NCBI RefSeq assembly: GCF_905147365.1
Contig: NC_056418.1
Location: 14,817,262 to 14,881,261, forward strand
From: Aricia agestis
Lineage: Eukaryota > Arthropoda > Insecta > Lepidoptera > Lycaenidae
DNA: 64,000 bases
Reading direction: 5' to 3'
Position numbers and translations under genes: made by a program
Shown: positions 1 to 11,800 of the stretch, piece after piece
Layout: each line of letters starts with the position of its first letter
Position numbering within the stretch: the stretch's first letter is position 1
Notes under the pieces: generated by a model
Told to the model about the DNA's origin: nothing
Databases searched by the model: none
What the model saw: the letters and a program-made list of their open reading frames with translations, nothing else

Positions 1-235
1 AAATCGCCATTCTTAAGGGGCGCCAAAACCAAGGAGGAAATTTTTTTTTAAAAGAAAAAAAAATTGTTGGTCTATTTTTGCACTTTAACGGTACGGAACT
101 ATTCGTGCGCGAGTGTGACTCTCACTTGGCCGATTTTTATCTGCTTTATTTCACCTACCTACCATTAAAAAAAGGCATTAAGGGGCGCCAAAGTCCTTTT
201 TTGCACACAGGCGCCAGTATACCTTACGGGGGCCC
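1..235. repeat. Repeat fragment between short direct repeats
   Basis: A 3' end of the lepidopteran repeat that finishes CGTGCGCGAGT..ACTTGGCCGATT lies at about 80-138. It sits between two copies of a 13-base word AAGGGGCGCCAAA (about 16-28 and 179-191), so the fragment may have come in as an insertion or a local duplication. No coding potential is visible. Confidence 0.5.
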
Positions 236-592
236 TGGGCACTCCTTCACCATATAAACTATGACTGTACAAAATTTCGTGCACCTACGTTTCCCTATTT
301 TTCGTAAAAAGGGTTACAAAGTTTTTCGTTCGCGTATTAATATTATGATGATAATTTCCAACCTTTTATAAGTTCGAAGTGTTAAGCTTCATATTCAGTT
401 CACATCGATATTTATGTCTGTATATTATTGTCTACACAACTCGGTTACGGGTTAAAGACAATATCTTGTCAGAACTGTAAACTTTACATATTGTAATGAA
501 AAAATATAAAAAATCGAGATAAGCAAAATACGATATAACCCCATCTAGAAACATATTTTGTCACTTTATTGTCAATCGTGGTTTGTATAGAA

Positions 593-786
593 AACTATAC
601 TTCACTCGGGCTAACTTGTCGCTAGCGGTCATTGACTCCCTGTCAAAAACTTGTCATTTTCCATATAAACCGCGATTGATAATGAAGTGTCAGATATTGT
701 TTATCGTGGTTTTATAGGGAAAATGACAAGTTTTTGACAGAGAGTCAATGACCGCTAGCGACAAGTTAGCTCGAGTGGAGTATAGG
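593..786. mobile_element. Foldback MITE
   Basis: Two arms of roughly 75-90 bases are inverted copies of each other. The left arm holds CTATACTTCACTCGGGCTAA and the right arm ends TTAGCTCGAGTGGAGTATAG; the shared core includes AACTTGTCGCTAGCGGTCA. The spacer is about 30 bases. There is no ORF, and the superfamily is not assigned. The flanks at 236-592 and 787-1130 hold only AT-rich sequence and a small ACGAATAATAAA-type hairpin near 828-861. Confidence 0.7.
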
Positions 787-1384
787 AAATATAAAAAAAA
801 AAATTGACAGAGGGTTATTGACCGCTACCCTACGAATAATTAAAACTTTATTATTCGTAGCCGCTATCGCCGAGATTGACCGATAGGACACTGGACAATT
901 ATTATAAGTACTGAGCGAAGTGATTTTATTTGAATGTCCTACAGATAGGTCATAGGAATGGTTACACTAGTTAGAGAGAGACGGACCAAGATTTATGACC
1001 TCTCACTCGGCACGTGCTTAGACGCACAGTAAGCTTTCCAGTTATACGTAGTATATATTAATTCCATGCATAATATAGCATTATAGGTTTATGGTACCTA
1101 CCGTACTAACAATTTCTGTCAGATTTTAGAACATGACACTCACAGTCGTGTTCATTTCGTTTTTTCAACGCATTGCGCATGCGCAAAGTTGTCAGTGTCA
1201 TATGCTAAATTTTCCATTGACTTTTATAGAGTGGACTCGGCATAATGGTCTATACCATAGACTTAATATATACTATGGTCTATACCAAATCAAAATACTG
1301 TGGCCGGTCTGCCATTTTATGTTCCGGTTCTCCGAGGTACATAAACTGTCAAAGTGTCATATTATAGGGATGTCGAAATTGAAA

Positions 1385-1480
1385 GAAAATATCGATATAT
1401 CGATACATCGATATTTGAAAAAATATCAATATCGGTCTCGATGTATCGCGAAAAAAATATCGATATATCGGTCAAATTTT
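1385..1480. repeat. TATCGATA-rich cluster, left
   Basis: At least five overlapping ATATCGATAT/ATCGATAT words occur within 100 bases. TATCGATA is the DRE core bound by DREF in Drosophila, but here the cluster mirrors one at 3957-4066 in the same element, so subterminal transposase binding is the simpler reading. Confidence 0.5.
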
Positions 1481-1590
1481 TCGACCAATTTGCTTTTTTT
1501 TTTTAAATTAATTTATAGTCCGTCAAAAAAGTAAAGAAATTTAAAAGTGACAACATCGTAGTGTCATCCCTTTTTTTCTAAGATTGTTAA

Positions 1591-2908
1591 AGGGACCGTG
1601 CAGAGCGATGACACTGCCAGTAGTGACGAGTAGCCGAAACTTTTACGAAAATTTTATTGTCAAGCTCAAGTCAAGCTACGGAAAATTAAAGGATTTCTTG
1701 AGAAATTTAAGTATTTATAGGAATTGAAATGCATTGTTTTATTCCCGGATGTTCTAATACATACAAGAAAAATAAAGGCAAAATCGAACGATGTAAAATT
1801 TTACTATTTTCCTGCCAAAAGTATTCACATGCCATGGCTTATTGAAAAACGAAAGAAATGGATAAAAGGCGGTAAAAACTACGTAAGTATTTAAAAGTTC
1901 CATGAATGTTATGTGTAGACTCGTAAAAACACAGAATTTTGTAGATTATAACCGTACATTAATTTTTGATGAACACAATATGAACCTAACCTATAACCGT
2001 TGCTTCTTTCAGTAAACATCCAAACTGGCTTCCATCTAAATTTTACATACATTGATAAGCACCGCTCATTTAATTGGCCAAGATCGGAAAATCCTGTACA
2101 CCCGGCATATAATACTATACTTACCTAGGTACCTACAATTTTTCCTGGAGAAGAAATTAAAAAAAAACTCTTTTAAAAATAATTAAAGATTTCAAAGACA
2201 TCAACTAGAATGCAACAAGCTGCATCAAAAGTAAGGATAATTTGGAGAAGTCCTGCCAGGAATTCAACACTGAGGCACAGAATATTATAATATAATTAAT
2301 ATAATAGTACTCCGTAATAGTGTTGAACTTGAACCATCTCGTCAAAGTGTTGGTTCTCAAAAGGATGATTCTTCAAGTAGGAAAAATATTAATAGTGCAG
2401 TCTCTGTGTGTTATTTAAAGAATACGTAAATATGGTGTTCGCACTGATGAAGTCCAGACTGAAATTAGTTAAAAATAGTGACAGACAAAAGTTGTGAAGA
2501 TGGAATCGATCGAATCAAGTCAATCAAAAATAAAAGCATTTATTTTTGTGAACTGGTTTTAGTTTATTAATCCACAAGCATCTTCTGTAATTATAAGTAT
2601 TTTTTGCATCTTCATTATTTTATTGCAATATATAACAAGTTTTTACTGCCTATGCTACTAATTGCTTTTTTCATATTTTTTTAGTTAACTAGATAAGCTT
2701 TATACATTTTTATTCACGCCTTCGATCTTTGTTTACGGGTCTTAAATAATTTAAATCATTTTATAGTCTAAAACATAAAAAATCACTTATAAACTATCCG
2801 GGGTCAAAGAGAATGCAAAGCCAAAGTCACTCACAAGTTGCTACTTTTACTCGCACCGTGTCGCTGCTGTCGAATTACGACGCCCTCTATAGTTTCTGCA
2901 CGGTCCCT
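1591..2908 (+). mobile_element. THAP-type DNA transposon relic
   Basis: A 14-base terminal inverted repeat AGGGACCGTGCAGA opens at 1591 and closes, inverted, at 2895-2908. The 1.3 kb between holds a broken THAP-domain exon pair (1729-2210). THAP domains occur in P-element and Kolobok transposases. TTAA lies directly left of the element (1587-1590), as in Kolobok, but the right flank reads ATAC, so no clean target duplication is left. The rest of the interior is AT-rich and non-coding. Confidence 0.55.
1729..2210 (+). pseudogene. THAP zinc-finger domain pseudogene
   Basis: Translation from ATG 1729 opens with MHCFIPGCSNTYKKNKG, matching the C-x4-C start of a THAP domain. After a one-base frame slip near 1780-1800 the +1 frame reads VKFYYFPAK then KRKKWIKG, the usual FP and W landmarks. 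A donor GTAAGT follows at 1883 and an acceptor TTCTTTCAG ends at 2012. The next segment, again with frame slips, gives ISTAHL (where C-x2-H would be expected), NPVHPAYNT and FPGEEIKKKL, which fits the remainder of a THAP domain. The missing Cys and the shifts mean it is dead. A kept intron argues against a processed copy. Most likely it is the 5' part of the transposase of the element at 1591-2908; a decayed host THAP gene is the alternative. Confidence 0.6.
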
Positions 2909-2929
2909 ATACTTTACTGAACTTTACTA

Positions 2930-2978
2930 AACTGACACATGTCACATGACATGTGACATGTGTCAGTTCAGTAAAGTC
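2930..2978. repeat. Perfect palindrome
   Basis: ACTTTACTGAAC and its inverse flank ACATGTCACATGACATGTGACATG-type sequence, a long self-complementary block directly right of the THAP element. A related short palindrome, CAATGACACATATGTCACATG, lies near 3864-3892. The stretch 2980-3950 otherwise shows no gene. Confidence 0.7.
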
Positions 2979-3956
2979 TTCTTCTTCTTCTTAATTTAAT
3001 GCGCCCAAAGATGCAGGCAAGAAACCATTGAGGTACTATATACTGGAGAGAGCCTTATATCGATGTATAAGCGTCAAAAGCATGTAATGTTATGTCCTAC
3101 TTACTAGGGCATAACAAAGGAGTCGGCCTACATATTTCATGTAATAAAAGTGTTAATAAAGGATTTTAGTGAACATTTAATGCTAGATATTTTTGAGTTT
3201 TGTGGTTCCGCTAAATAATAAACCATAAGAATGGCCAAAGAATGCCTCAAACACGTGGATTTAACAGTAAATACGTAAGTTTTGAACAACGTTTTCTGGG
3301 CTTTTCAATCAGTATTTTTGTAAGCTAAAAAGGTAATTTATAAGTTTATTAATCCCTTATTCGTGCTATATAAGGCTAAAAATGTCACATCAATTAAGAA
3401 TTTGGCTTTAAAAATTGCATAGCTTTTTACGTGTGTAAATTGTGGATTCTCATCACTAGAACTATAGTTAATCGATATCATGAACTAATTGACTTTCTTT
3501 CCTGAATCATAATGTGCTTCAAAATAATCGACAAATAGAAATATTCAAGAAAACAAACGCATACTAATTGTATGAAAATAAGCACAAAATGGCCACGCGA
3601 TGACGGGCTAAGCTACATCTATACTATAATACTTTATCTATGCAAGAAACTTCAAAATGGATGCAGGGTTGCACCGTTCTGCCACGAGTTAATAACAAGC
3701 AAAAGAAACGAAATTTCGACAATAATTTTGAATTTAGAAGAAAGTAAACAATATGTTTGATTTTTAGAAGACAAAGTAAATTATATACTATTAAATCTTA
3801 GAACCACATAGTATAATAATATGTAAATATAAATAAAATACCGATTTATATAAATTTTAAGGCAATGACACATATGTCACATGTGTCATTGACTTAAAGA
3901 CAGAGTTGTCAAACTTAAAAATCAACTTAAGTAGGTACCAAATTAAAAAGCAGAAA

Positions 3957-4066
3957 ATATCGTTTTTGATACAATTTCGATATTAGATATTTGATATCAA
4001 TATATCGTAACAAAATATTATATCGCCCAAAAATATCGATATATCAAATTGAAAATATCGATAACT
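3957..4066. repeat. TATCGATA-rich cluster, right
   Basis: AT-rich stretch with repeated AATATCGATA/ATATATCG words, inverted relative to the cluster at 1385-1480 and at the matching distance from the other end of the foldback element. Confidence 0.45.
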
Positions 4067-4139
4067 TTTTTTTGTGCTGTGTTTGACTCAGACTCGATCG
4101 CACAAAAATCTGTCGTCTGCGATCTTCCTTTTACTGACT

Positions 4140-4460
4140 TCGATGTCTGTCTGTCTGTCTGTCTCCAGGCTAGCTGTAGCTAGACTTCTGAAATGTTCAC
4201 AGATTGTGTATATCTATTCCCGATATAACAAAAAATACTTAAAACAAAATAAATTAAATATTTATGGGAGCCCCAAAATAAACGTGATTTTTTTGCTTGA
4301 TATCAATAATGGCAAAAGGTAGGCACTTGAAATGTTCACAAAATATTCAGTTGTATACATACTTTAATAATAATAATAATTGATGGTAAAATTAAAATAA
4401 ACTGTAAGTCCTTCGTGCGCGAGTACAACTCGTATTTGTCCAATTTTTTTGGTAATTTTT
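4140..4460 (+). repeat. Interspersed repeat, GGGTTCCGTACCC family (5' truncated)
   Basis: Shares with the copy at 6996-8402 the (TGTC)n tract, ACTTCTGAAATGTTCACAGA, GGGAGCCCC, a TAGGCACTTGAAAT segment and the terminal block CGTGCGCGAGT..CGTATTTGTCCAATTTT. No ORF. Confidence 0.6.
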
Positions 4461-4562
4461 GCCCGATATCAATAATGGCAACTTAAATAATAATTAATAA
4501 ACTTAAAATAAATTAAATAGTTTTATTAAAATTAAGGAGGCTCCTATATATAAAGAAACCAT

Positions 4563-4608
4563 ATTTGCCTATTTTGTCTACAAACATAGAGACAAAATAG
4601 GCAAAAAT
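4563..4608. repeat. Short perfect hairpin
   Basis: Arms TTTGCCTATTTTGTCT and AGACAAAATAGGCAAA with a spacer of about ten bases. The surrounding 4610-5750 shows no gene or element that I can define. Confidence 0.7.
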
Positions 4609-6016
4609 GATTTTTTTTATTTAATATTAAAAAAAAACATTTTTGATATCAATATAATATTATATAATTTAACAGGACGCTCACTTACAACATCTTAGTT
4701 TATCAATATCCTCGACAAATATCAACCGAGTGTCCAATCACTATAGACCGCCATGTTTAGTTCTTGGCAATATGGCGCCGGCCACACTTTTTTGTAGTTA
4801 TGTCACCTCCGTCTGTTTCTTTATTCATTGAAATTTTCATCAATTTCTATCAAATTTTGGCACATGACACTGACACTGACACTAATTTTCAACATTGCGC
4901 ATGCGCAATTTGATTGAAAAAAACAAAACGAACACGATTAATTTGTTTGAAGTTTTTGCTGGATTTCTCGAATGTAAGTAGAGTTTTGTATTAGTAAATA
5001 GTATAATTTACTCATTATAAGTATTTTTAGATAATCATTTGGAAGAAATACATCGTAATAACTTTTAGGTTACACAAAGGTTGGTTTTCATGTAAGTAAT
5101 TCGGACTTGATTTTCTTACTCAGATATTCTATGTTACTAACGTAACTAGATTGGAAGTTTACGGTAGCAACGCGTTGCCACTTCGAAGATGCCTGCAGGC
5201 ATATCTCACATACATAATGACATAACGAATATATGACTTGACATTGTCTTTCGAACTAAAAAGTGGTTACGCATTTCTGAGAATCTTTTGTAAGACATTG
5301 CTACTCTAATACAGCATCTATACAGTATACAGTACCTAGTATACACACACACACTATACAGCGCTTACCTACGTCCTACCGTATGTAAATGAAGTGAAGT
5401 AAAAATAATTATGTAGCAGAAGTAAATATTACGTGTACACGGTGTACAGAACGATTTATTGTCGTATTATTCATAATTTTAGCAAAATAATCTAGATAAA
5501 TTTGACGTATCTACTGCTGCATTACAGCTGCGTTTGCTGCTGCATACAAATAACAAAACGGCCTTGCGCCGTGCTTGAACTTAATGAGGAACAGTGTATT
5601 ATTTTTCCCTATGAATTATGAGGATAGAGGACAGAGGACGATTTTTCTCTATGAGACCTCAGAGCAAATAAAATTGGTCTGAGGCCTGAGTATGAGACGA
5701 AGTTTGCTGGTGCCTGGTGGAACGAAACATTTTTTTCGTACGTTTTTAATGGGGCATATTACACGCATCAATATTATTACATGTATCACAAGTATTGAAG
5801 CGGCTTAAACAGGTCACATTAACTTGAAGCATCTCTGGAATGCAATAACATGCCCAATGCCGCCCATTGCCCGCTGACCATAGCTGCTGACCGCTCCATA
5901 ATGACGTCACCATGCGTCAAGTTATTGTGATTGTGTTATATACGGTCAATATTATCACCGCTAGTATGCAGTTGAAATTGATAGAAAAGAGAATATACTT
6001 AATCACTACGTTTTAA

Positions 6017-6227
6017 CCTACCAATAATAAAAACTAAGGAAAAGTAACTCCGTTAAAAAACATGCTCCACAATACTTGTCAAAAAAGGTACACATTTCAA
6101 TACATTTGCAATATTTAGGTGACCTTGAGCGGCACTAGGCTGACGTTACATGACAGATCAAAAGGAACCAAATTTATAATGGTAATAGTATGGGAGTTAC
6201 GATTCCTTAGTTTTTATTATTCGTAGG
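6017..6227. mobile_element. MITE with CCTACGAATAATAAAAACTA ends
   Basis: Left CCTACCAATAATAAAAACTA followed by AGGAA; right the inverse, ending TTATTATTCGTAGG. The same terminal word forms the centre of the palindrome at 42916-43101 and a mini-hairpin at 828-861, so this is a family. Confidence 0.65.
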
Positions 6228-6681
6228 TTTTAACTCAGAATACAGAAGTTTATTCTGTATTCTGTACCGTTTTAATTGCTAGCAAAGAGAATATAATATA
6301 CTATGTTGCTAGTTATAAAAAAGATAAAGTGCCAGCTACTAGCAATAATACTCACATGCGTGTTAAAAAATAAATGCATACAAAACAAGACGGATTTGTT
6401 TATTAGGCGCAGCGCTGACAGACTATGTGTGACGCTTTTTTTAGTCCGTGGAAATAGAATGTATGCAATTATATACAGTAGATACGTCTGTGATGCGCGT
6501 CGTGTGCGTTACTGCATATAATTATTAATTGCATATGTTCACAGACTAAAAAGTGAATTCTGTAATAATTATAAAGGCTAAAAAACATTTTCTGCTATAT
6601 TTGCAAGTGAATACTGAGCACAGATGATAGATTAAATACGAGATTGCTTAATCTGTGGAAGCCACGCCTCCCAGTAGAGTG

Positions 6682-6804
6682 TGACAAGGCTTTAAATGAA
6701 CATGGGCAGGCACTGCTCGTAAAGGAGAACTGTCAAAAATAACGTTTTTGTATGATGGCAGTGTTAGTTCCTTATTTCGCCACGTTCATTTAAAGCCTTG
6801 TCGA
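6682..6804. mobile_element. MITE, CGACAAGGCTTTAAATG family, copy 1
   Basis: Ends GACAAGGCTTTAAATGAACA and TTCATTTAAAGCCTTGTCGA are inverted. The inside holds AAAGGAGAACTGTCAAAAAT and CGTTTTTGTATGATG. Other copies are at 9634-9760, 9899-10007 and 15572-16100. Confidence 0.75.
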
Positions 6805-7228
6805 GCTATATCGCGTGGATTTAAAGAATTTTTAAAATCTCTGTGATATTATCATGATACTGTGATTCGGCCTATTACTCCATCAATATTATCACGGAAT
6901 CGTGATAATATTGATGCGTGTAATATGCCCCAATAGAGATAGGCGTAGTGACGATAGATAATCGATAAAGTTTTTATAAGTTGATCCTTTTTATTAGGGT
7001 TCCGTACCCAAAGGGTAAAAACGGGACCCTATTACTAAGTATACTTCTGAAATTTTCACAGACTGTGTATTTCTCTTGCAGCTACAACAACAAATACTAA
7101 AAACAAATTAAAATTAATATTTGAGGGGGCTCCCATACAACAAACAATATTTTTTTGGCCTTTTTTGCTCGTAATCAATAATGGCAACAGCTAGGCACTT
7201 GAAATTTTCATAAAGGCCTTACAGTATT

Positions 7229-8004
7229 GGATCCGACCGTAAAATCCTGCATGAATCGTTTTTTTCGATCAAATATATTTTAAAATAATCTTTAGAACTT
7301 ATAGAATGGATTAATGTTGGGTTGGCTTGTCAAAAGTAGCCGCAAGTACCTCTAGTTCATGAGATAAATGCATAATTTTTATGAATATTTTTTTCAGTTA
7401 ATTTTTCATCATTTGAAAGAAAATGACGAGACAAAATAAGGTATAAATGGTTGCCAGCTCTAAGTCGGCCGCAACCTAGGGTTGCCAGCCCGTAAACAGA
7501 CATAGTTCTTCATCAAAATTGAAGCATCGATTTTTTTAATAATTTTGATACAAAATTAAAGTTTTATGCATTTTGTGCATGAATATCCATGGTTGCCAGT
7601 TGCACGATAGCCGCAAACTGGGGTTGCCATCACTTTTGTTTAACACAAATGTTCAGGCCTACAATTATTATGCCTGGCAAGATTTGACGACGTCGAGAAC
7701 CCGCAAGATTGCTATTTTTATTTAACAGGCGTTTTTATTTTTATGCGTAGTGTTTTTTTATATAATAGAATATCATAGCGTAGTGTCCTGTCATTCTTCA
7801 ATGTCATTCCTTCTTAGTTCTTACTTTTCTATTGAATACACGCAAGTTTGTATTACGGGCTTTCATTTTGCTCAATTTGAGATATTTGCGGCTACTTTTA
7901 ACAAGGCAACCCAACATTAATCCATTCTATACGTTCTAAAGGTTATTTTAAAATATATTTGATCGAAAAAAACGATGCATGCGGGATTTTACGGTCGAAT
8001 CTTA
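7229..8004. mobile_element. DNA transposon with about 110-base TIRs
   Basis: The left arm from CGACCGTAAAATCCTGCATG to AAAAGTAGCCGCAA (about 7234-7344) recurs inverted at about 7885-7996. The inside repeats GTTGCCAG three times and GCCGCAA several times. No ORF of note. Confidence 0.7.
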
Positions 8005-8037
8005 GGATATTAGTATATGTCTACTATAATAATTTAT

Positions 8038-8279
8038 AATAATCTATCTATATATATATATAAAACTGACATTGCTGACTTGGTGATCTATCAACGCACA
8101 GCCCAAACCACTGGACGGATCGGGCTGAAATTTTGCATGCAGGTAGATGTTATGACGAAGGCATACGCTAAGAAAGGATTTTGATAAATTCCAAACCCAA
8201 GGGGTTAAAATAGGGGATGAAAGTTTGTATATAATAATACTTCTTAACGCGAGCGAAACCGCGGGCAAAAGCTCGTATT
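8038..8279 (-). repeat. Interspersed repeat with (TA)n tail
   Basis: Contains AACCACTGGACGGATCGGGC, AACGCGAGCGAAACCGCGGG and CAAAAGCTCGT, with a short TA tract at the left. It is the same family, in the opposite orientation, as 40975-41276 in GART intron 14. Confidence 0.55.
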
Positions 8280-8485
8280 TAAATAAAATAAAAATTTAAA
8301 GGGGGCTCCCATACAAGAACACAATTTTTGGCCTATTTTTCGTCTATTATAACGGAACGGAACCCTTCGTGCGCAAGTCCGCCTCGCACTTGGCCGATTT
8401 TTTATAATATCATACATATCGATAGTCGATACTGACTGATACTGATGGTGGCTTCACGTACTGACTTTTCATTTACTTCTAAATT

Positions 8486-8836
8486 TGTGGGAGAGCCATG
8501 CTTCGGCACGAATGGGCCGGCTCGACCGGATAAATACCACGTTCTCACAGAAAACCGGCGTGAAACAGCGCTTGCGCTGTGTTTCGCCGAGTGAGTGAGT
8601 TTACCGGAGGCCCAATCCCCTAACCCCTACCCTATTCCCTTCCCTAGCCTCAACTATTCCCTTCCCTTCCCTTCCCTACCCTCCCCTATTACCCTATTCC
8701 CTCTTAAAAGGTCGGCAACGCACTTGCAGCTCTTCTGATGCTGCGAGTGTCCATGGGCGACGGAAGTTGCTTTTCATCAGGTGACCCGTTTGCTCGTTTG
8801 CCCCCTTATTTCATTAAAAAAAAATATATTATTTTG
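8486..8836 (+). repeat. Interspersed repeat ending CATCAGGTGACCCGTTTGC, copy 1
   Basis: Reads AGAGCCATGCTTCGGCACGA, then CGTGAAACAGCGCTTGCGCT, a CCCTA/CCCTT-rich stretch, GGCAACGCACTTGCAGCTCT, and CGTTTGCTCGTTTGCCCCCT ending in TTTCATTAAAAAAAA. Five copies occur in the window (others near 20790, 32037, 47788 and 57395). The A-rich 3' tail suggests a retroposon. It ends about 50 bases before the proposed first exon of the piggyBac gene. Confidence 0.7.
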
Positions 8837-8888
8837 ATTTTTACGTTTATTGATTTTTTTCTTATAAATTATTGTTTTATTACAAAGC

Positions 8889-11800
8889 ATGTCAATCTGG
8901 CGCGCCGATCAGAATCCACCCACAGATCTCCTCGAGCTCTTATATGAAGATGAGGTCAAGATTTTTGATGAAGACCTGGAAGACGAGGTGAGGAGCCCAT
9001 TTTTTTCTCTGTCAAAATTCGTTTATCGCGCGGGAACCGTACATTTTTCCGGGATAAAAAGTATCCTATGTCCTTTCCCGGGGGCCGGGACTCAAAGTAT
9101 CTCCATACCAAATTTCAGTACAGTTATCAGCGGGGCTAAAATGGTCGCTTTGAAGAATCATGATATGAATCATAATATGATTCAATTTTCTAAAATCGCA
9201 AAATGCAACACTACTTGCAATTCATTTCTGTATTTTTGTACTGATTTGTCATTTGTCAGTTTGACAGTTTTGACAATTCATTTGATGAATTGATTGAGAG
9301 GAATTGCTAAATGTGACCATTTTAGCCCCGCGGTTCAGCGGTTTTTGCGTGAAGAGGTAACAGTAAACAGACGGAGGCTAAGGTTTACAAACCAACCCCA
9401 ATTTTTTAGTGGTCACATGGGTTGAGGAAGGATGTTTTGGGTGAGAAAAACCTACCCGTGCCACTTCCACCCCTGGAAAACCCCCCCGTAATCGTAATCT
9501 TGAGATAAGGTCATCTGTTGTCTGTTTTCTGGTGTGTTACTAACTTACTAACTGTGGGTTGCACCAACTAACTTAAACTATAACTGTAACTTTAACTATA
9601 ACCCATATTTAACCATAACCATTACCATAGAGCTCGACAAGGCTTTAAATGCACGTGGCGAAAAAAGGAACTAACGCTGTCATCATACAAAAACGCCATT
9701 TTTGACAGTTCTCCTTTACCAGCAGCGCCCCCGCCCAAGTTCTTTTAAAGCCTTGTCGGACCAGCAACGTCTTCTGTAACAAAATTATTATAAAATCAAA
9801 TAAAGGTTTGAACAAACCTACGCGACCACGCGACTGCGAAGCGGCAACGGTAGCGGTAACTTAACTTTGACCACAGAATTTGACAGATGACAGCTGGTCC
9901 GACAGGGCTTGAAATGAACGTGGGCGTGGGCGCTGCTGGTAAAGGAGAGCTGTCAAAAATGGCGTTTTTGTATGACGACAGCGTTAGTTCATTTAAAGCC
10001 TTGTCGAGTTCAAGGTTATGGTTAAATATAGCGTACATTTTTGACTTAAACCAAAGATTTGACATTTTGCATTGTAGTTATAGTTAAAGTTACAGTTATA
10101 GCTAAAGTAAGTTGGTGCAACCCACTCTTAGGTAATTAATAGCAATGTTGGCCGACCGAGCCGGAAACGACTTGACTAAGTTAGGTTCGATTGCTAAGGC
10201 AAGAGCGTAGCGCAGCGAAGCTTCCACAAAAAAATTGAAGTTTTAGTCCCTCACTCACAAGTCACAACAGTCTAGTAATGTCTCGGAATTACTCGGAGGC
10301 TCCCCATCAATTTTGGGGTAGATTTATGAACCTTTACCGTTGCAGTGAACAAAATAATAGTTTACGATAGTTATACAGTGTGTCCTAACCCGGTGTCCGA
10401 TCCTTTAATGTGATGTATGGCATATTTTATTGACAAATTGCCTATAAATTTTTTTTACTCTAACCTTTGAAAAAAAAATTCTCTGGCTCTCTACTAATCT
10501 GACCAATACTTCATAAGAAAATCGTTATAACTTCTAAACTATCTGACTTAGAGAATAGAAGTAAAGGAATTTATGAAACATGTAAAGCTCCTCTATATTT
10601 TTAAATAAAAAAAAGAACCAGTTGAATGCGCTAGATTTTCCACAATAAGCTATTTATTAAAAATACACAATTCTTTTTTTCCTTAAACTTTGGTTCTTTG
10701 GGTTCCGTACCCAAAGGCTAAAAACGGGACCCTAGTGTTTATACTTTAATCTATACTATCTATACTAATATTATAAATGCGAAAGAATCTCTGTCTGTCT
10801 GTCTGTCTGTCTCGCTTTCACGCCAAAACTACCGAACCGATTGTAATGAAATTTTGTATACAGATAGTCTAAAGCCTGAGAAAGGACATAGGCTACTTTT
10901 TTACTGGAAAAAAGGGTTGAAAGGGGGTGAAAATACGAAAATTTGTTCAAATTAAGTTAGTTCGAAAAATTCATACTAGATGGCGCCGTGTGTCTCTTAC
11001 ATCGCGCTAACGCTTGCCCAACATCTTTCTATAAGAGGCGGTATCATCATACATTTGAGTTACGATTTTTTTCGATTGTTATTTCTTTTTTACGTTATTT
11101 AATAAGTTAGTACTTTTTAATTTTATATACAGTGACGTAACCTTAAACCTATCAATGATAAATAGTATGTGGGTAAAGTTGTGTAATTGGGGGGCTAAAT
11201 TAGGGTTGCCATCACCTTTATTGCCGTCGCCAGTCTAGCACGACAAAAATTCCGGACATTTGGCCGAAATATGGTTATTTCCCCGGACACCCATTAAAAA
11301 CTATTTACTATTACGTCCCAATTTTTTCATTAAAAATTTGTTAAAATTTGATTAACTTAAGTCCTTGAAATAGTACTTGATTTTGATCAAAGAAGGAAGA
11401 AAGTGTGTATGCTTTGCGAGTTTTTATCTTTCGTTTATTGCTGCTTGGCCAAAAAGTTGGATTTCTCTCAACATCCAGATTTCACCCGGACACTTTTCAA
11501 AAACCCAGCCGGACGGTCCCCGGACGCACTTCAAACTAGGACAAATCCGGGGAAATCCGGACGGATGGCAACCCTAGGCTAAATAGGCTTTAAAATTTGG
11601 CATAATTAATAATATATAAAAGTTTAATTTAAAAAAATGAAATATTATGTGCCACACTGCACAGCTGTTTTGATTTAAGGGGTACCAGGGTTTTTTTTAT
11701 AAAAGCTTTTGACACCAATTTTGTTGACATCGCGCGCTATAAACTGAAGTCCACGCGGACGAAGTCGCGGGCAACAGCTAGTATTTAATAATAAAATAAA

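Larger units (their letters stand above)
1140..4945. mobile_element. 3.8 kb foldback DNA transposon, nested
   Basis: The ends are long imperfect inverted repeats. The left end reads TCGTGTTCATTTCGTTTTTT then CATTGCGCATGCGCAA (1146-1190). The right end gives the same words inverted (about 4895-4937). Inward similarity continues as GTGGCCGG..GCCAT at about 1300 and, inverted, near 4745-4790. Clusters of ATCGATAT words lie just inside each end. The interior carries a THAP-type element at 1591-2908 and a foreign repeat at 4140-4460. No transposase ORF of its own is left, and I cannot name the superfamily. Confidence 0.5.
5751..6931. mobile_element. 1.2 kb TIR element with nested MITEs
   Basis: A terminal repeat of about 27 bases, GGGGCATATTACACGCATCA then ATATTAT, begins at 5751 and is found inverted at 6905-6931. 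AAT flanks both ends (5748-5750, 6932-6934) as a possible 3-base target duplication. Two smaller MITEs are nested inside (6017-6227, 6682-6804). No transposase is seen. Confidence 0.65.
6996..8402 (+). repeat. Interspersed repeat, GGGTTCCGTACCC family, split by insertions
   Basis: The 5' part AGGGTTCCGTACCC..AACGGGACCC runs from 6996 to about 7228. The 3' part GGGGGCTCCCATACAAGAAC..TCGCACTTGGCCGATT is at 8285-8402. The interval is filled by a long-TIR element (7229-8004) and another repeat (8038-8279). Confidence 0.65.

Noticed and set aside
1385..1480. DREF-controlled promoter
   Set aside because: The TATCGATA words lie in a mirrored pair inside a transposon and are not next to any gene start.
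8738..9293. Two overlapping frames from 8738 and 8889 as separate small genes
   Set aside because: The first is repeat tail. The second is kept only as a possible first exon up to 8987; beyond that it runs into a repeat.
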